Source: DAOSEC01 sp035362935 (GTDB lineage Bacteria; Bacillota_I; Bacilli_A; ML615J-28; CAG-313). Taken from it: a stretch of 64,000 nt of DNA. The stretch covers positions 28,367 to 92,366 of the forward strand of contig DAOSEC010000004.1 of the NCBI GenBank assembly GCA_035362935.1, read 5' to 3'. Of the stretch, positions 26,642-35,172 are shown piece by piece. The stretch's first letter is position 1; each line of letters opens with the position of its first letter. Position numbers and translations under genes: made by a program. The notes under the pieces were generated by a model. It was not told the origin of the DNA. It did not search any database and saw only the letters and a program-made list of their open reading frames with translations.

Positions 26642-27417
26642 TTGAGCTCTATCAGTTCTAGCTCTTGGTAAGGTTTCGCTGCTAAAAGCTTAAATGTGAG
26701 TTGGTCTAAAAACTGTTCCTTAACTTGGTTGATAGCTAAATCTTCTGTATTACATTCCTGACTTAAGTGAGCTAAAATAACATACTTAGTAACATCGTTT
26801 ATAATGACTTTTAAAAAATCAGCACAGGCTTTATTAGACATATGACCAGATTCAGAAAGAATTCGCTCCTTTAAAAACCAAGGTCTTTGACTGTCTAAAA
26901 GCATTCTTACGTCATAATTAGACTCAATAATCAAAGCTTGCATTTTTGATAAGATGTGCAAATATTTCGTTGGTATAAAACCTGTGTCGGCAATATATCC
27001 TAATGTTTTATTATTTGATTCAAACAAATACCCATATGTGTTTACAGCATCATGAGATAATTCGATTGGTACAATATTTAAATCATGTAGTGTATATTTG
27101 GTATCTGGTTTGATAAAAGCAACGCGATGATGTTTTAAATTTGTTAAGATTTTTGGGTGTAGGGCTTTATAGCTCATCTCATTAATATATAGTTTCGCTT
27201 TCGTTTTATCAAGAATTGAGACTAAATTATCTACGTGATCACCATGCTCATGTGTAATAAAAATTGCATCTAGTTGATCAAAATGGATACCTTGATTTGC
27301 AAGGCGAGATTCAATTTGCCTTAACGTGATTCCAACATCAATCAGTAGTTTTACTTTTGGAGTTTCAATATATGTCGCATTCCCTGATGAGCCACTTGCC
27401 AAAACGACAAACTTCAT
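26638..27417 (-). CDS. walJ: Metallo-beta-lactamase fold hydrolase WalJ/YycJ
   Basis: 259 residues of the YycJ/WalJ family, proposed to act as a DNA exonuclease linking cell division and replication. The metal-binding motif is ITHEHGDHVDNL, with further ligands in ELSHDAVNTYGY, IADTGF and ILAHLSQECN. It starts VVLASGSSGNATYIET, the usual opening of the family. It precedes rlmH with a four-base overlap. The walRKHI genes that normally accompany it are not in this window. Confidence 0.88.
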   Translation of the reverse strand: MKFVVLASGSSGNATYIETPKVKLLIDVGITLRQIESRLANQGIHFDQLDAIFITHEHGDHVDNLVSILDKTKAKLYINEMSYKALHPKILTNLKHHRVAFIKPDTKYTLHDLNIVPIELSHDAVNTYGYLFESNNKTLGYIADTGFIPTKYLHILSKMQALIIESNYDVRMLLDSQRPWFLKERILSESGHMSNKACADFLKVIINDVTKYVILAHLSQECNTEDLAINQVKEQFLDQLTFKLLAAKPYQELELIELK

Positions 27418-27442
27418 AGATTCACTCGCCTTTCTATTTTTC

Positions 27443-28447
27443 TTATTCGTTATCTAGCCTTAAATCTCCAGGTTTAATCCAGTTCTTTTTTCGGAAAAAC
27501 CAATCAACAGCAAACACAAGTACGATAGGTAATACGAAATGAAGAATGAAAATGGATATAAATACCGGCACTGTATAGCCCATTACTTCTAGTGTTGCAA
27601 ACTGACCAACTAAACCAGATGTTCCCATCCCACTACCTGTAGCTGCTGTTTCTATCTTGAATATTATAGTTGAAACAGGCCCTAAAATCGCCGAAACGAT
27701 AATTGTTGGTAACCATATAATTGGTTTTCTTAGAACATTTTTGAATTGTAACATAGAGGTTCCAAATGCAATGGACAATACTTGCCCAATATTGTTATCT
27801 TTTCTGCTCATTACTGCAAATCCAATCATTTGGACGACTCCACCGATCAATGCTGCCCCTCCCGCAATCCCGTTTAACGTAATTGCGTATGCGATAGCAG
27901 CACTCGAGATTGGTGCAGTTAACACCATACCCATCACAACTGCAATGATAACGCCCATCATAAATGGTTGATATTCAGTTGCCATTTGTACAAATCGGCC
28001 GATGCTTTGCATCATATATGATACAGGACCACCTATAATGTTAGCAACTGTGAATGCAATTGCCACAGATATTGCTGGTACTAGTAGAATGTCAACTGGT
28101 GTTTTCTTTCTTAGTATATTTCTTGTTCCTTCAATAGCAGCTACAGCCGTTAAATAGGCGACCATAGGATCGTTTGCTACTTTTGTTGCAACTCCACCTG
28201 CTACTGCTCCGGCAATAAGCGGAAGTCCGGTTAACCCTAAACTCCAAGCAACACCTAGTCCAATACCAATACCCATAAAACTTTTTAGAAATCCAGATAA
28301 ATCTATTAATGGCTGCCAACCAACCAAATCGCCTATTTGTCCAATAATTGCTCCAATGATTAATGTTGAGAATAAACCTAGTGCCATACCATTTAACGTT
28401 TTGACAAAATAGTTCAATATTTTTTGACCAAATGTATTCTTTTCCAT
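27443..28447 (-). CDS. PTS EIIC-like membrane transporter (PTS_EIIC_2 family)
   Basis: 334 residues with about eight to ten hydrophobic segments, Gly/Ala-rich. The opening LNYFVKTLNGMALGLFSTLIIGAI and the repeated glycine stretches (TGLPLIAGAVAGGVATK, ISSAAIAYAITLNGIAGGAALIGG) resemble the PTS_EIIC_2 family. There is no EIIA or EIIB domain and no PTS partner nearby, so sugar phosphorylation cannot be inferred; the substrate is unknown. Its own promoter lies about 90 bases upstream. walJ starts 25 bases after its stop without a terminator, so it may head the walJ-rlmH-uvrB-mnmA-recD2 run. Confidence 0.75.
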   Translation of the reverse strand: MEKNTFGQKILNYFVKTLNGMALGLFSTLIIGAIIGQIGDLVGWQPLIDLSGFLKSFMGIGIGLGVAWSLGLTGLPLIAGAVAGGVATKVANDPMVAYLTAVAAIEGTRNILRKKTPVDILLVPAISVAIAFTVANIIGGPVSYMMQSIGRFVQMATEYQPFMMGVIIAVVMGMVLTAPISSAAIAYAITLNGIAGGAALIGGVVQMIGFAVMSRKDNNIGQVLSIAFGTSMLQFKNVLRKPIIWLPTIIVSAILGPVSTIIFKIETAATGSGMGTSGLVGQFATLEVMGYTVPVFISIFILHFVLPIVLVFAVDWFFRKKNWIKPGDLRLDNE

Positions 28448-28529
28448 GGTTTCCTTCTTTTCTTTCTAATGAAATCAAAATGTGCAAATAATGCTAATCA
28501 TTTAAAGATTACATTAATTTACCTTTCAT

Positions 28530-28558
28530 ATTTTACCACACATTTATAGAAATTTCAA
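28530..28558 (-). promoter_or_regulatory. Promoter of the EIIC-like gene
   Basis: TTGAAA (28553-28558), a 17-base spacer ending TGTGG and TAAAAT (28530-28535) on the minus strand. The rest of the 330-base divergent intergenic stretch (28448-28777) holds only this and the plus-strand promoter at 28691. Confidence 0.7.
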
Positions 28559-28690
28559 ATATATCTTCTTATAACATATTATGTCTGATTGTTAAGTTAT
28601 TCATTCTTATCTTGTTTATTTAATAATTTTTTCATTTAGAGTTATCCCATTCACTATCCTTTTATTTGATACATTTTTTGCACTTTTATG

Positions 28691-28719
28691 TTGAATTTTT
28701 ACCAATAAAATGGTATTAT
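28691..28719 (+). promoter_or_regulatory. Promoter of the foldase-like gene
   Basis: TTGAAT (28691-28696), a 17-base spacer ending ATGG, and TATTAT (28714-28719). An AAGGAG ribosome-binding site follows at 28760-28765. Confidence 0.72.
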
Positions 28720-28777
28720 ATTATTGTTATCTAAACGAGATAGTATTTACATTACTTAGAAGGAGTGAAAAAACAAA

Positions 28778-31192
28778 ATGAGTACAAAACCATTAAGCGG
28801 AAAGTCTTTGCTTAAACGGACTTTACCAATCATTATAACATTAGTGGTGATTATTGCAACAGCACTTACATTTAGTTTGATACCAAATGAAAAGCCTGTT
28901 CCACAAATTTCAAACCCTAATGGAGTGTTTGTTACAATTGGAGAACACACTGTAACAAATAAACAAATTTACAACGACTTACGCGGGTCAATATCAGTTC
29001 AAGAAATCGTAGATCATATGGATCGTATATTACTTGCTAGTTATTTACCTCAAGTTACAGAACAAATGATTACTGATGCGATTAATAAAGCAATCTTTAA
29101 TACAACCGATATTAGCGGTCAAACATCTGCTGATATTACTGAAAAAACTCAAGCATGGATGGATAGTCAGTATTTAGCTGGTCTTCGTACTGAAGAAGCT
29201 GTAAGAGATTATTATAGACTTCAAGAAGCAAAACGTATTTTTGCAAGAGAAAAATTTGTTCAGTTTATTGCTGATACAGAAGCATCTACAAGTAATCCAT
29301 ACTATACAGCAACTAAATTTTCAGATTATTACAACGCAAACTATAAGCCAAATGTTCAAGCTATTGTTTTAAAATTTGCTACAAACAATGAAGCAAAGAA
29401 AACTATGGAAGAGTTTGGAATTATGACTTCAAAAGATGGATTATCATTGGTTCAATTTAATGCTGATTTAGAAGCTGATGAAGTTGCTTTATCACCAAAA
29501 GAGATTTCTTTGGCATTTATTGCAATGTATAACCAACAAAATGCGTATAAAGTTGCCGATGGTGTTCCATTAAAAGAAAATGTTCATTATACAGTGAATG
29601 AAAACACAGTAACTTTCACAACATTGCCAACAGAAAAATTTATTTCATTGAATCATGAGTATGTTAAAGTTAATGCCGCAGTTTCGGCATTAGCAAACCA
29701 CTTGTTTAATACACTACAAGTTGATTCGAACAACTTTAGCAAATCTTATTCAACAAGTCCAAGAAACTATACTGGCTCTTTCTATTTAGCATTAAAATTT
29801 GGTGTAGATGAAATCATTAGCATTGAAGAAGCTGAAGCAGAAATCAAAGAGATTTTCATTGATCAAGACTTAACACAAACAAGAATTGACACCGAAATGA
29901 AAAAACTTCGTATTGCTGCTAACTTAAAGTTCTATGATGAAGTTATGGAACAATCTTATGTTTCGTATGATTCAAACTTTAAAAAGACAAAAGATAAGAG
30001 CACTACGCTTGTTGCTTCTTTCATGAATGGTTCAACGAAAGTAGAAATCTCTGCTGATATGCTATTCGAAAAGATTGCAAATAGAAGTGGAATTTCAACT
30101 GCTGTTCAACATTTAAATCATGAGTTATTAGTAAATAACCTTGAATTAAATACTATTTATAACTTTTCAACAGGTAAAGTATTAAATAAAACAAAGTATG
30201 ACGAACTTAAAGATCAAATCCAACAATATAAAACTGCATTCGCAAGCAACAATTTTTCCGCTTACGGATATCCAGCAAGTATGGGATGGAAAGCTTTCAT
30301 CCAAGGATTCTTTGGTGTTGATACTGAAACAGATGTATTACACCGAATTATGATATATGGTGAAGTTTACCGTGAATTTGTAAAAACAACATACGATGAA
30401 GCATTCATTCGTGAATTAATGGAAACTGCTGTTGATGACTTCTTCTCAGCATCAGTATTAAACTTCGTTATTACTGTTGATTTTGATGGTAACTTACAAC
30501 CAGATCCAAACAAAATTGGTGAAGTTCATCCAGAATACAATTGGACTCAAGCACAAAAGGATTTAGTTCCTGGTTTAGTAACACTTGTTCAAGGAGAATT
30601 AGATCGTTTGGTTTCAGGAACTGTAACTTATAAATTAGCATTTGATCAAATCGTTGTTGATTACAACAATGCAACAAGAACAGATGCGAAGTGGGGCGTT
30701 TACAAAAGCGCTGGATTAAACATTAAAATTGAAGACCTAGGTGCACTTAGCAATACTTCAAGCTATGTACAAGAATTTTTAGATGGAGTGAAAGTACTTT
30801 GGGATCGTGCAAAATTAGATAACAACTTAGGTACAAATGAATTCTACTGGTCAAATGGAGCATTTGAAACATCATTTGGATTCCATTACATTGGTATTTA
30901 TTCTTCAAGTGATTATACATATGCAAACAAAGCTGGTGGAAGAATTCTTCCAACCGATGAGGAAATCGCAAAATGGGTTGCAAATGCAAACGATCCAGAC
31001 TTAACAACAGTGATTAAGACTGCAATTTCTACATGGTATTCTCCTGCGAAAACAAAAGCAGAAGCAAGTGATCGTGTTAATATTGAACTTGCAAAATATC
31101 GCGATGAAATTGGTGTAAATTTCACAACTGCCGCATTCAACACATATTATGCCAGAATGGTTGAAATTAGTGCTGAACAATACAAGGGTTAA
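28778..31192 (+). CDS. Large secreted or anchored protein related to PrsA/SurA foldases
   Basis: 804 residues. One N-terminal hydrophobic anchor or signal (about residues 14-35) has no lipobox cysteine. A SurA_N-like chaperone region follows: VFVTIGEHTVTNKQIYNDLR, then a helical stretch, then YYNANYKPNVQAIVLKFATN. A similar arrangement recurs from residue 411: ASFMNGSTKVEISADMLFEK, helices, then FFSASVLNFVITVDFDGN. Near residues 680-708, FETSFGFHYIGIY recalls the parvulin end motif (T-x-FG-x-H), but the domain is very divergent and isomerase activity is doubtful. Likely an extracytoplasmic folding factor, by inference. A single-gene plus-strand unit flanked by its own promoter and a strong terminator. 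Confidence 0.7.
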   Translation: MSTKPLSGKSLLKRTLPIIITLVVIIATALTFSLIPNEKPVPQISNPNGVFVTIGEHTVTNKQIYNDLRGSISVQEIVDHMDRILLASYLPQVTEQMITDAINKAIFNTTDISGQTSADITEKTQAWMDSQYLAGLRTEEAVRDYYRLQEAKRIFAREKFVQFIADTEASTSNPYYTATKFSDYYNANYKPNVQAIVLKFATNNEAKKTMEEFGIMTSKDGLSLVQFNADLEADEVALSPKEISLAFIAMYNQQNAYKVADGVPLKENVHYTVNENTVTFTTLPTEKFISLNHEYVKVNAAVSALANHLFNTLQVDSNNFSKSYSTSPRNYTGSFYLALKFGVDEIISIEEAEAEIKEIFIDQDLTQTRIDTEMKKLRIAANLKFYDEVMEQSYVSYDSNFKKTKDKSTTLVASFMNGSTKVEISADMLFEKIANRSGISTAVQHLNHELLVNNLELNTIYNFSTGKVLNKTKYDELKDQIQQYKTAFASNNFSAYGYPASMGWKAFIQGFFGVDTETDVLHRIMIYGEVYREFVKTTYDEAFIRELMETAVDDFFSASVLNFVITVDFDGNLQPDPNKIGEVHPEYNWTQAQKDLVPGLVTLVQGELDRLVSGTVTYKLAFDQIVVDYNNATRTDAKWGVYKSAGLNIKIEDLGALSNTSSYVQEFLDGVKVLWDRAKLDNNLGTNEFYWSNGAFETSFGFHYIGIYSSSDYTYANKAGGRILPTDEEIAKWVANANDPDLTTVIKTAISTWYSPAKTKAEASDRVNIELAKYRDEIGVNFTTAAFNTYYARMVEISAEQYKG

Positions 31193-31205
31193 TTCCTAGT
31201 TAATC

Positions 31206-31236
31206 AAAAAGCGCTATGGTGACATAGCGCTTTTTT
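31206..31236. terminator. Bidirectional terminator between the foldase-like gene and yhaM
   Basis: Perfect 13-base-pair stem AAAAAGCGCTATG/CATAGCGCTTTTT closed by a GTGA tetraloop, with A/T runs on both sides. Confidence 0.92.
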
Positions 31237-32180
31237 TATTTCTTAATTTTTGGTACGTATAATTGTTTTCTATTTTGTGATGGAATTTGTGCTGTATAGG
31301 TCCCTTGTTCAGTCGATTCCATTTCAGACTCAATGCCTGCCATTTTAGCATCTGTACTATCAATTAAGTACAAAGCAATTGCCTCAGCCATCATTGGTTC
31401 TTTCGGACTTCCATATTGCATTTCCCCATGGTGACTTAATACAAGATGTTGCAATGCAATTACTTCATCATCATTAGAAGCATTTAACTCGTTTGCGATA
31501 ATCGCAATTTCGTTACTTGTTATTGTAATATGTCCAATTAAATTTCCAGCTTTGGTATATTCTGGTCCTTTTGCCTCACTTAACTCTACTACTTTACCGA
31601 TGTCATGTAATAGAATCCCTGAATAAAGTAAATCTGGATTCAAAAATGGATATAGTTCCAAATAAGAATCTGCTAATTTCAACATGGAATAAACATGATA
31701 TGCAAGTCCTGATAAGTAATTGTGATGCATCGTTACGGCTGCTGGGTACTCAAAAAATTTCAGGAAGTACTTATTCATCATTTTCATTACAATGGTACTT
31801 AATGTCTGATTTTGAATCCGCTTTGCATAATCAAAAATGAGCTCTTCTAGTTTTTCTTTTGATATTTTTGCATACTTATAAAATTTTTTTAGATCTTCTT
31901 TCTCGTGATCTGTTAATGGATGAACTTCTGTAATAATAAATTGTGTCTTACCAGCAAATTCGTTTCCTTTTCCAACAACACGATATACCTCACCTGATTT
32001 TACCCAATCTTTTTTATCTGAAATGTCCCAAATCTTCGCATCAATACTATCAGTTCCATCATAAATTGATAAAGTATAATATGCGGAATTGCTTGATGAA
32101 ATACGCTCCTTCACGTCAACGAAACGTACAATTAGTTCTGAAACAATGGCGTTTTTGATATCCTTGATTTGATCTTGCAT
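31236..32180 (-). CDS. yhaM: 3'-5' exoribonuclease YhaM
   Basis: An RNase of Bacillota that trims mRNA 3' ends. The N-terminal OB-fold (YYTLSIYDGTDSIDAKIWDI, about residues 33-52) is followed by an HD domain: HHNYLSGLAYHVYSML, LLHDIGK and the later LSHHGEMQYGSP supply the metal ligands. 314 residues, the same as B. subtilis YhaM. It starts three bases after the cca stop, forming a cca-yhaM RNA operon. Confidence 0.93.
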   Translation of the reverse strand: MQDQIKDIKNAIVSELIVRFVDVKERISSSNSAYYTLSIYDGTDSIDAKIWDISDKKDWVKSGEVYRVVGKGNEFAGKTQFIITEVHPLTDHEKEDLKKFYKYAKISKEKLEELIFDYAKRIQNQTLSTIVMKMMNKYFLKFFEYPAAVTMHHNYLSGLAYHVYSMLKLADSYLELYPFLNPDLLYSGILLHDIGKVVELSEAKGPEYTKAGNLIGHITITSNEIAIIANELNASNDDEVIALQHLVLSHHGEMQYGSPKEPMMAEAIALYLIDSTDAKMAGIESEMESTEQGTYTAQIPSQNRKQLYVPKIKK

Positions 32181-32183
32181 GAA

Positions 32184-33878
32184 TTACTCCTCTAATTTCT
32201 TATAATCGTGGTTCATTTCAGAAAGAACTTGTTTCACAACTTTTTGCATTTCTTTTGCGATTTGAGCTTTTTGATAACCATCTTGTATATAGTCTAATTT
32301 TTCAAGTGCTTCTATGTTTGCATTGATTAACTTTTCACGCTCATACTCGTATTTTTGTTTTAACACTTGTTTTTGTAACTCATCATATGCATTATCTTTG
32401 CTCTTTAACTCGCGTTCTTGTTGAATTACACGACTTTCGAGCATTTTTAAGCGATCTTCATAACTTGCATTAGGATCCATGTAAAAATCTTGTTTGGTCT
32501 CGCGAGAATATTTTTGTGATTGATCCGTAAATGAATCTTGTCTTTTTGTGTCGTAGTTTTGAGAAAATCTTGTGTCTACTGGTTTTGGTGATTCTTTTGC
32601 TTCATAAGGTTGAAATGGTGTGTTTTCTTTCTTAGTTGGCTCTTGATAATTTGATTCTGGGATTTCAAACCCACTTATTGGAGCAAATGGTTTAGGTGCT
32701 GGTTTTTCTTCAAACTCTTCTTCTAACAGTTCTATAACATAATTTTTAAGTACTTGATGATCGTTTTGAAGTTCTTTTTTTAGTACTTTTGATTTAATTT
32801 CTTCCATAATCTCACCAACAAATGGTCCACTTCTTCCGTGAGTAAGTGTTAAGATGTCTTGTGGTTTAAACATGAGTTCATTTAAATCCTTGATAGGCAA
32901 ATTATTATAGATTTTTTCAATTTGTTTTGCCTTGTTCTTAGATTTTTTAAGTGTTAAATTTAGTTTGTTAGCTGAAATACAAACATCCTTCCCATATGTA
33001 AACACTAAGACTTCATCAAATGGATCGATTTCAGTGACATTTGAAAGATCAATCATCGCTTTTAATTTATTTTTTGTATTGGTTGATAAATTGATTTCCG
33101 ATAAACTTGCCTCATTTAATTTAAAACACAATGCAAAAGCTTCTTCAACATTTAACAAATTGATTTTTTTGCTGAGTACTTTTAGACCATCTGCAAATAG
33201 ATCCAAATACTTATGAATATTTAGCGATACCATCAAGGAAATTGCTTTTTTGTTGTATTTTCCTTCAAATATTTTTGTTAACTCAGACATAACACGATCA
33301 TTGGATAAATTTCTTAACAACTTTCTTGAATTTTTCATTCCTGCAAGTGTCTTAGATTCGATTTTAAAGTCTAGTTTGCTTATGAAACGGAATGCACGCA
33401 AAATACGTAACGCATCCTCGTTGAATCGTTCCTTTGGATTTCCAATGGCCTTAATGGTTCCTTTTTCAATGTCCCTTAAGCCATTGTGTAAGTCAACTAT
33501 TTTTTGACCATACGTCATTGCAAGTGCGTTAATTGTAAAATCACGACGATTTAAATCATCTGATAAATTTTTTGAATAGTGTACTTTCTTAGGTTTTCTA
33601 TTGTTTTTGTATTCTTCTTCTACACGAAATGTAGTAACTTCGTATCGAAAGTTATTTACTAATACGGTGACCGTTCCTAGACCTAGGCCAGTATCCTTGT
33701 GATTTGGAAACTCAGCCTTAATTTCATCGGGTGATGCTGATGTGCAAATATCAATGTCATCAAAAGGAAGATTAAGTATTTTGTCTCTGACAGCGCCACC
33801 AACAAAATAAGCCTCAAATCCCTTATCATTGAGCCTTTTTAAAATATCTCGTCCTGTTTCAAAATAATTATTATTCAT
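32184..33878 (-). CDS. cca: CCA-adding enzyme with a long disordered and coiled-coil C-terminal tail
   Basis: Adds or repairs the 3' CCA of tRNAs. The class II nucleotidyltransferase head is complete: YFVGGAVRDKIL, the acidic FDDIDICTSA, RRDFTINALAM and EDALRILRAFRF. The helical body ends near residue 387 (numbering from the ATG at 33878), where normal enzymes of about 400 residues stop. A further tail of about 175 residues follows. It is Pro/Glu/Lys-rich and probably disordered to about residue 465, then a charged helix-forming stretch (YEDRLKMLESRVIQQEREL onward) that should form a coiled coil. I start at 33878 because GAGGTGAT precedes it; the upstream GTG lies in that site. Operon with yhaM. 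Confidence 0.9.
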   Translation of the reverse strand: MNNNYFETGRDILKRLNDKGFEAYFVGGAVRDKILNLPFDDIDICTSASPDEIKAEFPNHKDTGLGLGTVTVLVNNFRYEVTTFRVEEEYKNNRKPKKVHYSKNLSDDLNRRDFTINALAMTYGQKIVDLHNGLRDIEKGTIKAIGNPKERFNEDALRILRAFRFISKLDFKIESKTLAGMKNSRKLLRNLSNDRVMSELTKIFEGKYNKKAISLMVSLNIHKYLDLFADGLKVLSKKINLLNVEEAFALCFKLNEASLSEINLSTNTKNKLKAMIDLSNVTEIDPFDEVLVFTYGKDVCISANKLNLTLKKSKNKAKQIEKIYNNLPIKDLNELMFKPQDILTLTHGRSGPFVGEIMEEIKSKVLKKELQNDHQVLKNYVIELLEEEFEEKPAPKPFAPISGFEIPESNYQEPTKKENTPFQPYEAKESPKPVDTRFSQNYDTKRQDSFTDQSQKYSRETKQDFYMDPNASYEDRLKMLESRVIQQERELKSKDNAYDELQKQVLKQKYEYEREKLINANIEALEKLDYIQDGYQKAQIAKEMQKVVKQVLSEMNHDYKKLEE

Positions 33879-33902
33879 CTTAATCACCTCTTAGTTATTT
33901 TT

Positions 33903-33931
33903 ATTATACATCAAAATCAATATTATGAAAA
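33903..33931 (-). promoter_or_regulatory. Probable promoter of cca-yhaM
   Basis: TATAAT (33903-33908) with a weak TTTTCA -35 (33926-33931) at 17-base spacing on the minus strand, about 25 bases before the cca start. A perfect six-base inverted repeat GTACGT-TTTT-ACGTAC lies just upstream at 33958-33973; its role is unclear. Confidence 0.5.
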
Positions 33932-33984
33932 GAGTTTTATTCAATACCACCTACATGGTACGTTTTTACGTACTTATATGAATT

Positions 33985-34007
33985 AAAAAAGGGACATCGT
34001 CCCTTTT
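33985..34007 (-). terminator. Terminator of ychF
   Basis: Nine-base-pair stem AAAAGGGAC/GTCCCTTTT with a three-base loop and a T-run on the minus strand; overlaps the ychF stop. Confidence 0.88.
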
Positions 34008-35103
34008 AGACATTGAATCGAAAAAGCATGATATCTCCATCTTGAACCACATACTCTTTTCCTTCTAATCGTGCCTTACCTGCATCTTTGACTTTTTGTT
34101 GTGTCCCATACAAGACCAAATCATCAAAACTCATTGTCTCTGCTCGGATAAATCCTTTTTCAAAATCTGTATGGATAATACCGGCACATTCTGGGGCTTT
34201 CATACCTTTTTTGAATGTCCATGCTCGCACTTCCTTTTCTCCTGCGGTAAAGTATGTAGCAAGACCTAGTAAGTCATACGCCTCTCTTACCAATTGATCT
34301 AACCCGCTTTCTTTGATTCCAAGTTCCTCTAAAAACATTGCTTTGTCTTCGGTTGTAAGAGATGCTAGTTCTTCTTCAATTTTCGCCGAAATAACGACTA
34401 CTCTACTTCCATCCGCTTTGGCAATCTCTCTAACCTTGGCGACATAATCGTTTTCTATACCGATTTCTGTTTCGCTGATGTTAGCGATATAAAGCATCGG
34501 TTTGATTGTTAAAAAATTGTAGTGTTTAATAAACAACTCTTCATCTTTTGTTAATCCAGCGTTACGTGCTGGAATACCTTCTTTCAAATTGTTATATATT
34601 TGCATTAGAATGTGATATTCTCTCTCTGCATCTTTTTCAACTCGTAATTGTGCCTTTTTCTCTATTTTAGGTAATCTTTTTTCAATTACCTCCATATCAG
34701 CAAAAATTAGTTCTAACTGTATGGTTTCAATATCTCTGGCTGGATCTACATTTCCATCAACATGGATAATGTTTGAGTCATCAAAGCATCGAACGACTTG
34801 ACATATAGCATCTACTTCTCTAATGTGAGATAAAAACTGGTTACCAAGACCCTCACCTTTGCTTGCCCCTTTCACTAAACCTGCTATATCGGTAAAAGCA
34901 AATGAAGTTGGGACAACATTTCTTGGTTTTACAATGCTGGTGATAACATCTAGTCTATGATCAGGAACTTCAACTACTCCAACATTTGGTTCTATTGTTG
35001 CAAACGGATAGTTTGCAGCTAATGCTCCTGCTTTTGTTATTGCATTGAATAATGTTGACTTCCCTACATTTGGTAATCCCACGATTCCTGCTGTTAATCC
35101 CAT
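34006..35103 (-). CDS. ychF: Ribosome-binding ATPase YchF
   Basis: An Obg-family P-loop protein that prefers ATP. P-loop GIVGLPNVGKSTLFNAI, switch region TDIAGLVKGASKGEGLGNQFL, and NISE in place of the GTPase NKxD, the feature linked to ATP preference. The C-terminal TGS-like domain begins near LLGLATYFTAGEKEVRAWTF. 365 residues from the ATG at 35103, which follows AGAGGT; the upstream in-frame start is not supported. A monocistronic unit with its own terminator. Confidence 0.95.
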   Translation of the reverse strand: MGLTAGIVGLPNVGKSTLFNAITKAGALAANYPFATIEPNVGVVEVPDHRLDVITSIVKPRNVVPTSFAFTDIAGLVKGASKGEGLGNQFLSHIREVDAICQVVRCFDDSNIIHVDGNVDPARDIETIQLELIFADMEVIEKRLPKIEKKAQLRVEKDAEREYHILMQIYNNLKEGIPARNAGLTKDEELFIKHYNFLTIKPMLYIANISETEIGIENDYVAKVREIAKADGSRVVVISAKIEEELASLTTEDKAMFLEELGIKESGLDQLVREAYDLLGLATYFTAGEKEVRAWTFKKGMKAPECAGIIHTDFEKGFIRAETMSFDDLVLYGTQQKVKDAGKARLEGKEYVVQDGDIMLFRFNV

Positions 35104-35172
35104 AATGATACCTCTTTCTATTTTCAAAACTTTAACTATTTTACCACAAATTAACTAATTTGGAAAGCAAAA

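Noticed and set aside
28131..28487. A 118-residue minus-strand frame overlapping the EIIC-like gene start
   Set aside because: It is a shadow of the transporter gene in another frame; its product is rich in Trp, Arg and Cys without any pattern, and it has no separate start signal.
33958..33973. Inverted repeat GTACGT-TTTT-ACGTAC as a terminator
   Set aside because: The stem is only six base pairs and no T-run follows on either strand; the real ychF terminator lies 15 bases away.
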